Notes: generated by a model not told the origin, from the letters alone. Positions 45,318 to 57,559 are shown, counted from the stretch's first letter. The stretch: 64,000 nt of DNA from Lolium rigidum (GCF_022539505.1 NC_061514.1:43292179-43356178), one strand, 5' to 3'. Made by a program: numbers and translations.

Positions 45318-46613
45318 GGGCCCCGCGCGGCCCTAGCGTGTGGGGCCCCCGTGACGCCTCCTGACCTGCCCTTCCGCCTACTTAAAGCCTTCGTCGCGAA
45401 ATCCCTAGTACCGAGAGCCACGATACGGAAAACCTTCCAGAGACGCCGCCGCCGCCAATCCCATCTCGGGGGATTCAGGAGATCGCCTCCGGTACCCTGC
45501 CAGAGAGGGGAATCATCTCCCGGAGGACTCTACGCCGCCATGGTCGCCTCCGGAGTGATGTGTGAGTAGTTCATCCCTGGACTATGGGTCCGTAGCAGTA
45601 GCTAGATGGTTGTCTTCTCCTCATTGTGCTATCATGTTGGATCTTGTGAGCTGCCTACCATGATCAAGATCATCTATTTGTAATCCTACATGTTATGTTT
45701 GTTGGGATCCGATGAATATTGAATACTATGTCAAGTTGATTATCAATCTATCATATATGTTGTTTATGTTCTTGCATGCTCTCCGTTGCTAGTAGAGGCT
45801 CTGGCCAAGTTGATACTTGTGACTCCAAGAGGGAGTATTTATGCTCGATAGTGGATTCATGCCTCCATTAAATGCGGGACGAGTGACGGAAAGTTCTAAG
45901 GTTGTGGATGTGTTGTTGCCACTAGGGATAAAACATCGATGCTTTGTCTAAGGATATTTGTGTTGATTACATTACGCACCATACTTAATGCAATTGTCCG
46001 TTGTTTGCAACTTAATACTGGAAGGGGTTCGGATGATAACACTGAAGGTGGACTTTTTAGGCATAGATGCATGCTTTGGATAGCGGTCTATGTACTTTGT
46101 CGTAATGCCCTGATTAAATCTCATAGTACTCATCATGATATATGTATGTGCATTGTTATGCCTTCTTTATTTGTCAATTGCCCAAGCTGTAATTTGTTCA
46201 CCCAACATCTGTTTATCTTATGGGAGAGACACCACTAGTGAAGCTGTGGACCCGGTCCAATTCTTTACATCTGAAATACAATCTACTGCAATTGTTCGTT
46301 ACTTGTTCTTCGCAAACAAACATCATCATCCACACTATACATCTAATCCTTTGTTTACATAAAGCCGGTGAGATTGACAACCTCTCTGTTACGTTGGGGC
46401 AAAGTACTTTGATTGTGTTGTGCAGGTTCCACGTTGGCGCCGGAATCCCTGGTGTTGCGCCGCACTACACTCTGCCACCAACAACCTTCACGTGCTTCCT
46501 TGACTCCCTACTCGGTTCGATAACCTTGGTTTCTTGCGAGGGAAAACTTGCTGCTGTGCGCATCACACCTTCCTCTTGGGGTTCCCAACGGACGTGTGTC
46601 TTATACGCCATCA
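45318..46613 (+). repeat. LTR G, lacking its first ~306 bp
   Basis: Begins at the GC-rich 'CGCGCGGCCCTAGCG' zone that lies about 306 bp inside LTR H, and ends ...ACGCCATCA, followed by the primer site. It is the 5' LTR of the element whose 3' LTR is H. Confidence 0.85.
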
Positions 46614-46625
46614 AGCTCTTTTTTC

Positions 46626-46643
46626 TGGCGCCGTTGCCGGGGA
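46626..46643 (+). other. Primer binding site of element G
   Basis: TGGCGCCGTTGCCGGGGA, perfect Athila-type tRNA-Asp site. Confidence 0.88.
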
Positions 46644-46877
46644 GATCAAGACACGCTGCAAGGGGAGTCTCACACATCCAATCTCTTTACTTTGTTTTTG
46701 TCTTGCTTTGTTTTACTTTATTTTATTTACTGCTTTGTTTGCTCTTATATCAAAAACACAAAAAAATTAGTTGCTAGTTTTACTTTATTTACTGTCTTGT
46801 TCTCTATATTAAAAACACAAAAAAATTAGTTACTTGCATTTACTTTATTTAGTTTACTTATTTTTATTACTGTTAAA

Positions 46878-46922
46878 ATGAATACTCCTGAGAACACTAA
46901 GTTGTGTGATTTCACTAGTTAG
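46878..46922 (+). pseudogene. Residual gag start in element G
   Basis: ATG 46878 opens 14 codons (M-N-T-P-E-N-T-K-L-C-D-F-T-S) that match the gag start of element A, then stop. Homology with A ends exactly here ('GATTTCACTAG'). This marks the left breakpoint where gag-pro was replaced. Confidence 0.7.
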
Positions 46923-47014
46923 GCTTAATGGAAAATAACAAAAATATTAGAGATCTTTATAGTATTTATCTTGAGTTAGGACATGAGGTGTTTGAAGAGA
47001 AAATTTAAAAACCC

Positions 47015-47731
47015 ATGGAACTTTGTTTGCAAAATAGTTGTAGCAATGTTATTAGCATGAACTCTTTGAACACTATTATTGCTAATGCTATGGAAGAATT
47101 TAAGCTTGGGGAAGCTGGTTTTGATGAGCATGATATTTTTCGTCCCCCAATCATGGAGGAGAAAATTTATTTTGATGATACTTTGCCTCCCATTTATGAT
47201 GATAGTGGTATTTTGGAGGATAAAGTTTATTATGATTACAATATGCCTCCTACATTTGATGATTATGGTGATGAGAATAATAATGATAGCTACTTTATTG
47301 AATTTGCTCCCACTACAATTAACAAGAATGACTATGCTTATGTTGGGAGTAGTAATTATTTTATGCATGAGACTCATGATAAGAATGCTTTATGTGATAG
47401 TTATATTGTTGAGTTTGTTCATGATGCTACTGGAAATTATTATGAGAGAGGAAAATATGGTTGTAGAAATTTTCATGTTACTAAAACACCTCTCTACATG
47501 TTGAAAATTTTGAAGTTACTCGTGTTTTATCTTCCTATGCTTGTCACTTTGTTCTTCATGAATTTATTTGTGTACAAGATTCCTTTTCATAGGAAGTGGG
47601 TTAGACTTAAAAAAAATTCTTATTTGCTTTTGATGCTCTCTTTTGCTTCAACTCTTATTTCTTGCGAGAGCATCATTAAAATTGCTGAGCCCATCTTAAT
47701 GGCTATAAATAAAGCACTTCTTGGGAGATAA
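47015..47731 (+). CDS. Element G ORF: acidic N-part plus two hydrophobic segments
   Basis: An intact 238-aa frame in the position where element A has gag-protease. Residues 26-90 are acidic with repeated (I/V)-Y-x-D-x-x-(L/M)-P-P-(I/T)-(Y/F)-D-D units (residues 51-63 and 71-83). Residues 91-147 contain two related motifs, S-Y-F-I-E-F-A-P-T-T and S-Y-I-V-E-F-V-H-D-A-T. Residues 160-187 and 201-217 are hydrophobic and could span a membrane, separated by a basic loop (HRKWVRLKK). No gag, protease, RT, integrase or known fold is recognisable. I recall similar hypothetical proteins in Triticeae repeats but no assigned function. It could be an env-like or entirely different accessory protein; this is not established. 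The start at 47015 is the first Met; a later Met at 47057 is possible. Confidence 0.65.
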   Translation: MELCLQNSCSNVISMNSLNTIIANAMEEFKLGEAGFDEHDIFRPPIMEEKIYFDDTLPPIYDDSGILEDKVYYDYNMPPTFDDYGDENNNDSYFIEFAPTTINKNDYAYVGSSNYFMHETHDKNALCDSYIVEFVHDATGNYYERGKYGCRNFHVTKTPLYMLKILKLLVFYLPMLVTLFFMNLFVYKIPFHRKWVRLKKNSYLLLMLSFASTLISCESIIKIAEPILMAINKALLGR

Positions 47732-50288
47732 CCCATATTTTTATTTTACTTCTGCACCTTTATTTTATATTTGAGTCTTGGAAGTTGTTATTACTGTAGC
47801 AACCTCTCCTTATCTTTATTTTATTGCATTGTTGTGCCAAGTAAAGTCTTTGATAGTAAAGTCAATACTAGATTTGGATTACTGCGCAGGAACAGATTCC
47901 TTGCTGTCACGAATTTGAGCAGTAGTCTCTGTAGGTAACTCAGAAAAATCTGCCAATTTACGTGCGTGATTCTCATATATGTACGCAACTTTCATTCAAT
48001 TTGGGCATTTTCATCTGAGCAAGTCTGGTGCCTCTAAAAAATTCGTCTTTACGGACTGTTCTGTTTTGACAGATTCAACCTTTTATTTCGCATTGCCTCT
48101 TTTGCTATGTTTGATGGATTTCTTTGTTCCATTCACTTTCAGTAGCTTTGTGCAATGTCCAGAAGTGTTAAGAATGATTATGTCACCTCTGAATATATGA
48201 ATTTTCAATTATGCACTAACCCTCTAATGAGTTTGTTTTGAGTTTGGTGTGGAGGAAGTTTTCAAGGGTCAAGAGAGGAGGATGATACAATATGATCAAG
48301 AAGAGTGAAAAGTCTAAGCTTGGGGATTCCCCCGTGGTTCATCCCTGCATATTTTAAGAAGACTCAAGCATCTAAGCTTGGGGATGCCCAAGGCATCCCT
48401 TCTTCATCGACAACTTATCAGGTCACCTCTAGTGAAACTATATTTTTATTCCTTCACATCTTATGTGCTTTACTTGGAGCGTCTGTTTGCTTTTGTTTTT
48501 GTTTTTGTTTGAATAAATTCGGATCCTAGCATTCTTTGTTTGGGAGAGAGACACGCTTCGCTATTTCGTATGAACACATATGTTCTTAGCTTTATCTTTA
48601 ATGTTCATTGCGAAAGTCAAACTATTTCATTCATTGTTATATGGTTGGAAACGGAAAATGCCGCATGTGGTAAATGGTATAATGTCTTCAATAATTTGAT
48701 ACTTGGCAATTGTTGTGCTCATATAGATCATGTTTAAGCTCTTGCATCATGTACTTTGCACCTATTAATGAAGAACTACATAGAGCTTGTTAAAATTTGG
48801 TTTGCATGATTGATCTCTAGAGTCTAGATATTTTCTGGTTAAGGTGTTTGAACAACAAGGAGACAATGTAAAGTCTTATAATACTTACAATATGTTCATA
48901 TGTGAGCTTTGCTGCACCTTTTATACTTGAGTTTGCTTCAAACAATCTTGCTAGCCTAGCCTTGTATTGGGAGGAATTCTTCTCATGCATCCAAATCCTT
49001 GAGCCAATAACCATGCCATTTGTGTCCACCATACCTACCTACTACATGGTATTTCTCCGCCATTCCAAAGTAAATTACTTGAGTGCTACCTTTAAAATTC
49101 TATCCTTTGCCTTTACAATATATAGCTCATGGGAAAAATAGCCTTAAAAACTATCGTGGTGAATAATATGTACTTATGTGTCTTATTTCTTAATAAGTTG
49201 CTTGTTGAGCGGTAACCATGTTTCTGGGGACGCCATCAACTTTTACCTTTGTTGAATATCATGTGAGTTGCTATGCATGTTCATCTTGTACGAAGTAAGG
49301 GCGATTTTCATGATCAAATGGTTTGAGTATGCATATTGTTAGAGAAGAACATTGGGCCGCTAACTAAAGCCATGATTCATGGTGGAAGTTTCAGTTTGGA
49401 CAATTAATCCTCAATCTCTTATGATAATTTTAATTGTTGATGAATGCTTATGCATTAAAGAGGAGTCCATTATCACGTTGTCTATGTTGTCCCGGTATGG
49501 ATGTCTAAGTTGAGAATAATCAAAAGCGAGAAATCCAATGCGAGCTTTCTCCTTAGACCTTTGTACAGGCGGCATAGAGGTACCCCTTTGTGACACTTGG
49601 TTGAAACATATGCTATGCTATGATAATCCATGTTAATCCAAGCTAATTAGGACAAGGTGCGAGCACTATTGGTATACTATGCATGAGGCTTGCAACTTAT
49701 AGGATATCTTATACATAACACATATGCTTTATTACTACCGTTGACAAAATTGTTTCTTGTTTTCAAAATGAAAAGCTCTAGCACAAATATAGTAATCCAT
49801 GCTTCCCTCTGCGAAGGGCCTATCTTCTACTTTATTGTTGAGTTAGTTTACCTACTTCTTTCTATCTTAAGAAGCAAACACTTGTATCAACTGTGTGCAT
49901 TGATTCTTACATGTTTACCTATTGCACTTGTTATATTACTTTGTGTTGACAATTATCCATGAGATAAACATGTTGAAGTTGAAAGCAACCGCTGAAACTT
50001 ATATCTTCCTTTGTGTTGCTTCAATGCCTTTACTTTGAATTTATTGCTTTATGAGTAACTCTTATGCAAGTCTTATTGATGCTTGTCTTGAAAGTATTAT
50101 TCATGAAAAGTCTTTGCTATATGATTCATTTGTTTACTCATTATCTTTGCCATTGCTTTGAATCGCTGCATTCATCTCATATGCTTTACAATAGTATGAT
50201 CAAGATTATGATAGCATGTCACTTCAGAAATTATCTTTGTTATCGTTTACCTACTCGAGGGCGAGTAGAAACTAAGCTTGGGGATGCT
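47732..50288 (+). other. Long 3' non-coding internal region of element G
   Basis: The first 0.8 kb matches element A (33178-34020). The remaining 1.75 kb ends in the polypurine-like AAGCTTGGGGATGCT next to LTR H. There are many short frames but none long or patterned like protein. The same PPT-like word (AAGCTTGGGGAT) also occurs at about 48318 and 48371. Confidence 0.75.
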
Positions 50289-53200
50289 TGATACGTCCCA
50301 AACGTATCTATAATTTCTTATGTTCCATGCTACTTTTATGATGATACTCACATGTTTTATACACATTATATGTCATTATTATGCATTTTCCGGCACTAAC
50401 CTATTGACGAGATGCCGAAGAGCCGATTGCTTGTTTTCTGCTGTTTTTGGTTTCAGAAATCCTAGTAAGGAAATATTCTCGGAATTGGACGAAATCAACG
50501 CCCGGGGGCTTATTTTTCCACGAAGCTTCCGAAGACCGGAGGAGATACGAAGTGGGGCCACGGGGCGACGCCACACTAGGGCGGCGCGGCCCGAGGCGCG
50601 GCCGCGCGGCCCTAGCGTATGGGTCCCTCGTGACGCCCCTGAACCTGCCCTTCCGCCTACTTAAAGCCTTCGTCGCGAAACCCCCGATACCGAGAGCCAC
50701 GATACGGAAAACCTTCCGGAGACGCCGCCGCCGCCAATCCCATCTCGGGGGATTCGGGAGATCGCCTCCGGCACCCTGCCGGAGAGGGGAATCATCTCCC
50801 GGAGGACTCTTCATCGCCATGATCGCCTCCGGAGTCGATGTGTGAGTAGTCCACCCCTGGACTATGGGTCCATAGCGGTAGCTAGATGGTTGTCTTCTCC
50901 TCATTGTGCTATCATGTTGGATCTTGTGAGCTGCCTATCATGATCAAGATCATCTATTTGTAATGCTACATGTTGTGTTTGTTGGGATCCGATGAATATG
51001 GAATACTATGTCAAGTTGATTATCAATCTATCATATATGTGTTGTTTATGTTCTTGCATGCTCTCCGTTGCTAGTAGAGGCTCTGGCCAAGTTGATACTT
51101 GTAACTCCAAGAGGGAGTATTTATGCTCGATAGTGGGTTCATGCCTCCATTAAATGCGGGACGAGTGACGAGAAAGTTCTAAGGTTGTGGATGTGTTGTT
51201 GCCACTAGGGATAAAACATCGATGCTTTGTCTAAGGATATTTGTGTTGATTACATTATGCACCATACTTAATGCAATTGTACTGTTGTTTGCAACTTAAT
51301 ACTGGAAGGGGTTCGGATGATAACCTCGAAGGTGGACTTTTTAGGCATAGATGCATGCTTGGATAGCGGTCTATGTACTTTGTCGTAATGCCCTGATTAA
51401 ATCTCATAGTACTCATCATGATATATGTATGTGCATTGTCATGCCTTCTTTATTTGTCAATTGCCCAACTGCAATTTGTTCACCCAACATCTGTTTATCT
51501 TATGGGAGAGACACCATGTAATGTCCCAGGTTTAGAGACGATCGAGGGGTAGTTTTTAGAAAGGGATGTGCATTGCATGGCAAATTCTGGGGAAATTTCG
51601 CGCTTTTAAACGAAAACTGCATCGAAGGGGGACAAGTTTCTCTCTCGACACCTTACAGGGTTAGGGTTTCGAGAGTGCGACAAACTTTCTCTTATCTAAC
51701 TAAATTAGGGTTTTGAGAAGAGAGGGGAGAGTTTGCATCATAACTTAAGTTGCATGATTGAATTCAAACTTAAGTTGAATTTGAATTTCAAATTCAAACA
51801 TCAAATGAATATCTCATAAATTCAATTGTGAGGAAATTCATCAAGTAAATTATAAATAATAAACAATATGAACAATTAAACTATAGTAAAGCTCATTAGA
51901 GAAAACTTTGAGCTTTATTGATTAACACACAAGATACATTGTCTTTACAATATTCATAATGGAAATAAATGAATTTTACAACACATTACAAGAATTGGAG
52001 AAATTGTAAAATAAAAGAAAATAAAAAGAAAAGTACAAGGAAGGATTCTATCCTAAATACTACAAGATCATCTTCACTTGATCTTGGATTTGATGATCTC
52101 CATATCCATTTTGATCATCATCTTGATTCCCTGCACATAAAAAGCAAAGCAACAATTATGCCAAGTGGCATTGCCACTTGGCGGGTTAGAAAGAAAATGG
52201 CAACGAGAGAGGATATGCTCACAGCTCCGCCGAGCTGATCCTCTCCAAGCCAAGTGCAAAGTATCGGGAACACACACACACACACAGGCAGCTCACCTTT
52301 GCATGTGTGCATGCTCACCAGCACACTCACACAGGGAGAGTCACCAACACTTGCCAGGCAGTGCTGTCGAGCAGGGAAGCAAGGGCTAGGCATATAAAAA
52401 CTTTTCAGAGCCAAACCCTAGCTCATTCATCGGCAAAGCATCAGGGTAAATCACCAGATAGCAAGAACAGCTCAAGAACACCAAGAACAGGTGAACAGCC
52501 AGAGCTGTCTCACTTATTTTCCCAAACACAGAAATTAACCAAGCATCACCAGCAAGCCAGGAGGAGCAGGGCAAGCTCATAAATCCAACCGAGAAGAAAT
52601 CCTCTACACCAACAACCTTTCTAGGAGCTGGAGTGAGGTATACACAGATAATCTTGAGCAAGCCACAGTTTTGCTCATATCATAAGCACATGCATACATC
52701 ACAACAAAAGAAAAGGGTAGAAACCCTATTGTATCATCATCTGGCTACCAAGCCATGTGGTGAAAGCAAAAAGGATGAATAGCCAGAAGGAAATTACCCA
52801 GGAAACACTGGATGTGTCAGCACAGTGACACAACCAGAGAAATCCAACAAGGGATTTAATCCCTATCTAGCCACACAGATTCACTTAGCACCCTATAGCT
52901 AGCTACACCATCAGAATATAGACATTTATATGTCTATGTTTATTTCAGCATCAATTATACTGAAAGCCCATGATGGACTACCAGTAATATTGCTCAACAG
53001 CATCCATGAGGTAGGAGCAACCATTTCAAAGCAGACAGAGCCTGCTAGGGTCACAACAGCTACCTATCCACTTAGGAAATTCACCAAAGCATCACATCAT
53101 TATCCAGTAGGATTCAGTATGAGCAAGGGTACCCAACCAGTGGTTGGCATTCCTCTAGCTACATCAAATTCATCCATATGATCATTATCGATAAGCGAGT

Positions 53201-56200
53201 TCACATCATTTATCCATCTAGTAAAACAAGGAATTACAGATAAATGAAACAGTGAAGTAATTAAAGCACAAACATCTTGCCAGTGAACCAATGGCTCACT
53301 GCAAGCATCAGATGATGCTTGAGCAAGCATTAACACACACCAGCACAAGTATAAGTGTCACACAGACACTAGGAGAAGCACCAGTAAGGCACAGACAATA
53401 AGCAAGTGATGATCATTTGATCACCAGAGCCTGCTAGAGCATGCCAAGGCATGCTAGAATCAATCACCAGTATCACTCATGAATTCTATGAATTAAACAG
53501 CCACAGATAAGCAACAATTAGATCACAGACTAGCACATAAACCATTTTTATGATTGTATCCAGAAGCATATCATCAAGGAATTGATGTATATGAACAACA
53601 ATTAAGCAAAGACAAACCTACTGTGAGCCAGAACTCAATAATCATCACACAAGTAACACTGTCTCTTGCTAAACAGCAAGAATCAACCACAATAATGAAC
53701 CAGAGGAGCTAGAGCTTATTACAGCACAAGTAAGCAAGCAATAGCAGTGGCTGGTGATGCCAGATGAGCATCTAGCCAGATGATAGCATGTATAACCTCA
53801 AGGGTGAGCAGAGACAAGAATCAAAGGAAGCACACATCACAGTAGGATTTGCACAAGCACATAGACTAGAGCAAGCATGGCAATAGCAACACAGCAAGCA
53901 GCATACGTAGCAGCAGCGAGCTAAGCGCAGCAGAGCAGCAGCAATAGCATGGCAGATCTCCACAAGGAGGAAAGCCATGGCCAGAGCACATGGAAGAGAA
54001 GGAAGAACAAGCACAGAGGGTAAGAGAGAGGCGGCGCATGTACCGGAGCGAGCGGACGGCGAGCATAGCCGTGGCGGCCACGGCGGCGCACGCCGAAGGC
54101 ACGGCGGCACCTGGCCGAGGCCATGCCGGGCCCGACTAGCGCCGCGGCACCCCACACCACGGTGGGAAGGCCCGACGGCACCATCACGCCGGAGGCGCCG
54201 GTGAGCACCGCACCACCGTGCGGACAAACGAGAGGGGGATCGGCGTAGGGGCGGCTAGAACCAGATCGATGCCGTGGATCTGGTGCGCCGTCGCGTGGCG
54301 GTGCAGATGCGCCCCATGGCGAGGGCCATGGCGGCCGGGGATCGCCGGAATCGGCCGGCGACGGTGAGGGCGACGCAGATCGCCAGAGAGAGGAGAGGGG
54401 ATTAGGGTTAGGTCGAGCGGCGCGAGGAGGTGGGAGAGTGAGCGACCGCTCGGGTCGGTTGGACCCGAGCTGGTTTAGCCCAACCCACTGGGCTCCACTG
54501 ACAGGTGGGCCCAGGGGCAATATAGACATTTCACAATTTCATTTAAAACAAGAAAACTTTGAAATTCAATAGAAAATTGATAAGAGCTCTAAAAAAATAA
54601 TTAAAAATATGAAAATCAATCAGCATAAAATTCTCTATCCAAATAAAATATCAAAGAGAATTTTTAAATACAATTATGAATAAGTCTTAATTTGATGATT
54701 TAAATAATAATTTAAAGCACACAGATTAATTTCAATAATGAAATTAAGTCTATTAATGTCATTGGACTTTAAAAACACCTTGACAACATATCAAGGTTGA
54801 ATATTACTTTAAACCAAGTATCCCGAAACTATTCTTAGTAATAACTTCTTACATGATATAATAACGACATCGGAAGGGGGGAACAAACCCTAAAAATGGA
54901 ATCATGCATAATTGCTTCTTTAACCATTGCCCTTATCGGACAATGATGCTATTTTTCAGAACCGAGAGGACAAGGGTCAGTCCACACCTTCCAAGCTGCA
55001 AAACTTTGCGGTGTTCGAGCAAGTTCATCACTTGCTCATGTCATTTGAGTATTTCTATCAAATTACTTGCAAAGTACTATGGTTATCACTATTGCATAAA
55101 AACCAAAACCACTACTTTCATAACTATGAATATGACTATGTGGTGGGCAATGGAACCATGGATTGTGTTGATATGGTGGAGGTTCCATTGCAAAGGTTAA
55201 TATACATCTAGGATTAAACAACAAATGTCGCCGGTGATTCTTGTGCCGTAATACCCGTGTTAACCATAAGATCCGGAGTGGGACGGAGTAGTCAAAAGTG
55301 TTTCCACCTCTCGTACATCAACGGATGCGCTTACCGTAGACACTTGACCCAGGTTGGGCAAGCGGTGGGGTGGGGATCCCATTCTAATTCCCCACGGTAA
55401 GTGGTCTATGATGGGTTGCGGCTACCGGCGAAGGAGTTTGGTTAACAAGTCCCAAGCTGTTGTCGTGGTCGGGGTCCATACTTAGTTGGTATAAGAGGAC
55501 CGACGAGGACCCGGGGTCGGGGTATGCAACAAAGGGTGGGTGTGCGAGGTAGCGGAGGAACATGATTGGCTAGACCTTATACCGGGCCTCACACCGAAGG
55601 AAGTGTGGACGGGAAAGCTGCCCGGTTGGCACCAAGGTTAAGATCTCTTATGGGTAAAGCAACACACCTCTGCAGAGTGTAAAGAAGCTGTGACATGTCA
55701 CTCCTCGTTCCGGGATAAGGAGCTGCGAACGCGGCCGGAAAGGAGCTCCATGAAGTTCTAGTAAACCGGTGAAGGCTGACGGACATAGCTCTTTGGAATA
55801 AAAGCAATCTCTTGAAGAAATGTTTACCAAAACTTGCATTGGTATTAGACTTTACTGGTCTAATATCGTAGCTAGTGCATAAAACACCTCTTATCTATAA
55901 TGAACTTGTTGAGTACGCTCGTACTCATACCACTCTTAAATCCCATGCTTAGATTGTCTGAATCGTCTGGAGGAGAACTACGACAACAATGAAGGAGCCG
56001 AGATCATCGGCTATGATGAACCCGACCTCTCGGGAGGTGTTGAAGGCGTAGACTACCTCATCGTCTACGGAACCGGGAGGCTTCCGGAGGAGATCAAGCC
56101 TGAGCATCTCGAGTAGTAGTAGTAGCCGAGCAGCCCGAACTCTTAGTATTTAGCTGCTCGAAGAAATAAATGTATAATTTAATGAGACACTGGTATTGTA

Positions 56201-56806
56201 AACTAAGATGGGTTCGCCTCGAACCCAGGAGTATTCCTCTTAGGACCCAAGAGGAGCTCCGGAACGACATATGTGTGATATTTGTAATAATAAATGAATG
56301 AGTTATGGACCTGCTATGTTCTGTTGTACTACTCTGAGGGATGTAATATTGCGGAATGGTACTTCGTGAATGTTATATCAACGACTGGCATACTACAACA
56401 TGCAGTGGTATGCAGGGTCACCACACACCACTAGTGAACTGTGGACCCCGGTCCAATTCTTGACATCTGAAATACAATCTACTGCAATTGTTCTTTACTG
56501 TTCTTCGCAAACAAACATCATCATCCACACTATACATTTAATCATTTGTTTACAGCAAGCCGGTGAGATTGACAACCTCACTGTTACGTTGGGGCAAAGT
56601 ACTTTGATTGTGTTGTGCAGGTTCCACGTTGGCGCCGGAATCCCTGGTGTTGCGCCGCACTACACTCCGTCACCAACGACCTTCACGTGATCCTTGACTG
56701 CTACTGGTTCGATAAACCTTGGTTTCTTACTGAGGGAAACTTGCTGCTGTACGCATCACACCTTCCACTTGGGGTTCCCAACGGGCGTGTGCTTTACGCG
56801 TCATCA
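50289..56806 (+). repeat. LTR H (3' LTR of element G), split by insert K
   Basis: Made of 50289-51516 and 56431-56806, 1604 bp when joined. It ends ...GCGTCATCA and is followed by ACCAC, the duplication also found before LTR A. Confidence 0.9.
51517..56425. mobile_element. Insert K: 4.9 kb, probably a solo LTR
   Basis: It runs from TGTAATGTCCCAGG to ...GGGTCACCACA, with perfect CACCA duplications at 51512-51516 and 56426-56430. TG...CA ends and a 5-bp duplication indicate an LTR element. No primer site, PPT or gag-pol frame was found, so the 4909 bp is best explained as one long LTR. Such long LTRs occur in Tekay/Del- or Tat-type grass elements. Content: AT-rich 5' part, CA/GCA-rich middle (52.4-53.9 kb), GC-rich zone (54.0-54.5 kb), and a promoter or polyadenylation-like end (56.1-56.3 kb). 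A 94-codon frame at 54927-55211 is of unknown meaning. Confidence 0.7.
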
Positions 56807-56830
56807 ACCACCAGCTCTATTACAGCTAAC

Positions 56831-57194
56831 GCGATAAAGAAGCTTACAACTAGAGGAGGAAATTTGTTGTTGCTGGTGTGAAGTTCTTTACGGCCAGCGC
56901 TATAGAGAAGTTGCTTACAACTGAACAAAAGTTATTGTTGCTGACGTGAAGTTGCCTACGGCTAGCGCTATAGAGAAGGTTCTTACAACTGGACATAAGT
57001 TGTTATTGCTGGTGTGAAGTTGCTTACGGCTAGCGCAATAGAGAAGTTGCTTACAATTAGACATAAGTTGTTGTTGCTGGTGTGAAGTTCCCTACTACTA
57101 GCGCTATAGAGAAGTTGCTTATAACTAGACAGAAGTTGTTGTTGCTGGTGTAAAGTTGCCTACGGCTAGCGCTATAGCAGTAGGCTATGATGCA
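56831..57194 (+). repeat. 68-bp minisatellite
   Basis: The word GCTATAGAGAAG (or a close variant) recurs at 56831, 56899, 56967, 57035, 57103 and 57171, exactly 68 bp apart. Each unit holds three sub-units of 20-27 bp that begin AAGTTG, so it looks like a higher-order version of the adjoining 21-bp array. Confidence 0.85.
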
Positions 57195-57362
57195 GGGAAG
57201 TTGTCTATCGATATAGCGAAGTTGCCTGCCGCTGCACTAAAGTTGTTCACCGATGTGGGAAATTTTCCTACCGATGTACTAAATTTGGCCAGTGATGCGA
57301 GGAAGTTGCCTACCACTGCAACGAAGTTGCTTATCGTTACACCAAAGTTATCTGCTGATGCA
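57195..57362 (+). repeat. 21-bp tandem array (8 units) coding for heptads
   Basis: Eight successive 21-bp units start at 57195, 57216, 57237, 57258, 57279, 57300, 57321 and 57342. In the frame open from 57156 to 57434 (92 aa) each unit codes for seven residues of the form x-(K/N)-(L/F)-x-x-x-x. The antisense frame is open too. It may be a coding heptad repeat or only a satellite whose period is a multiple of three. Confidence 0.8.
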
Positions 57363-57559
57363 CCGTTAGTTGAGTCTAGTATATTTAGGTTTTGTGCTTG
57401 TAAAATAAACATTAGTTTAATTCCGCATTCTTAAAGCCAAATCCATAATAGTTTTTAAATCGTCTATTCATCCCACTCTAAGCAACATCTCGTCCTTTCA
57501 GGTTTCATATGACTTGCTGGCAACATTTTCTCATGCAGACTTGGGTGGGTGTGTGTCAG
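57363..57559. other. Spacer before element L
   Basis: No recognisable feature. The five bases before the LTR (GTCAG, 57555-57559) would be the left target duplication; its partner is outside the window. Confidence 0.4.

Larger units (their letters stand above)
29220..56806 (+). mobile_element. Nested gypsy complex with shared outer TSD
   Basis: The outermost LTRs (29220-30813 and 50289-56806) are flanked by the same 5-bp repeat ACCAC, at 29215-29219 and 56807-56811, so the 27.6 kb occupies a single original insertion site. Within it are two related elements (A/F and G/H), element C, solo LTR D, Tat-like element E, insert K and one assembly gap. The pre-insertion DNA would have joined the Harbinger flank to the minisatellite at 56831. 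Confidence 0.8.

Noticed and set aside
47015..47731. Calling the element G ORF a retroviral-type envelope protein
   Set aside because: Two hydrophobic segments are not enough; no signal peptide, processing site or similarity to known env-like proteins could be seen.
52640..53800. CA/GCA-rich stretch as a coding or CRISPR-like array
   Set aside because: Spacing of CAGCAT/AGCACA words is irregular, no direct repeat with fixed period is present, and it lies within insert K.
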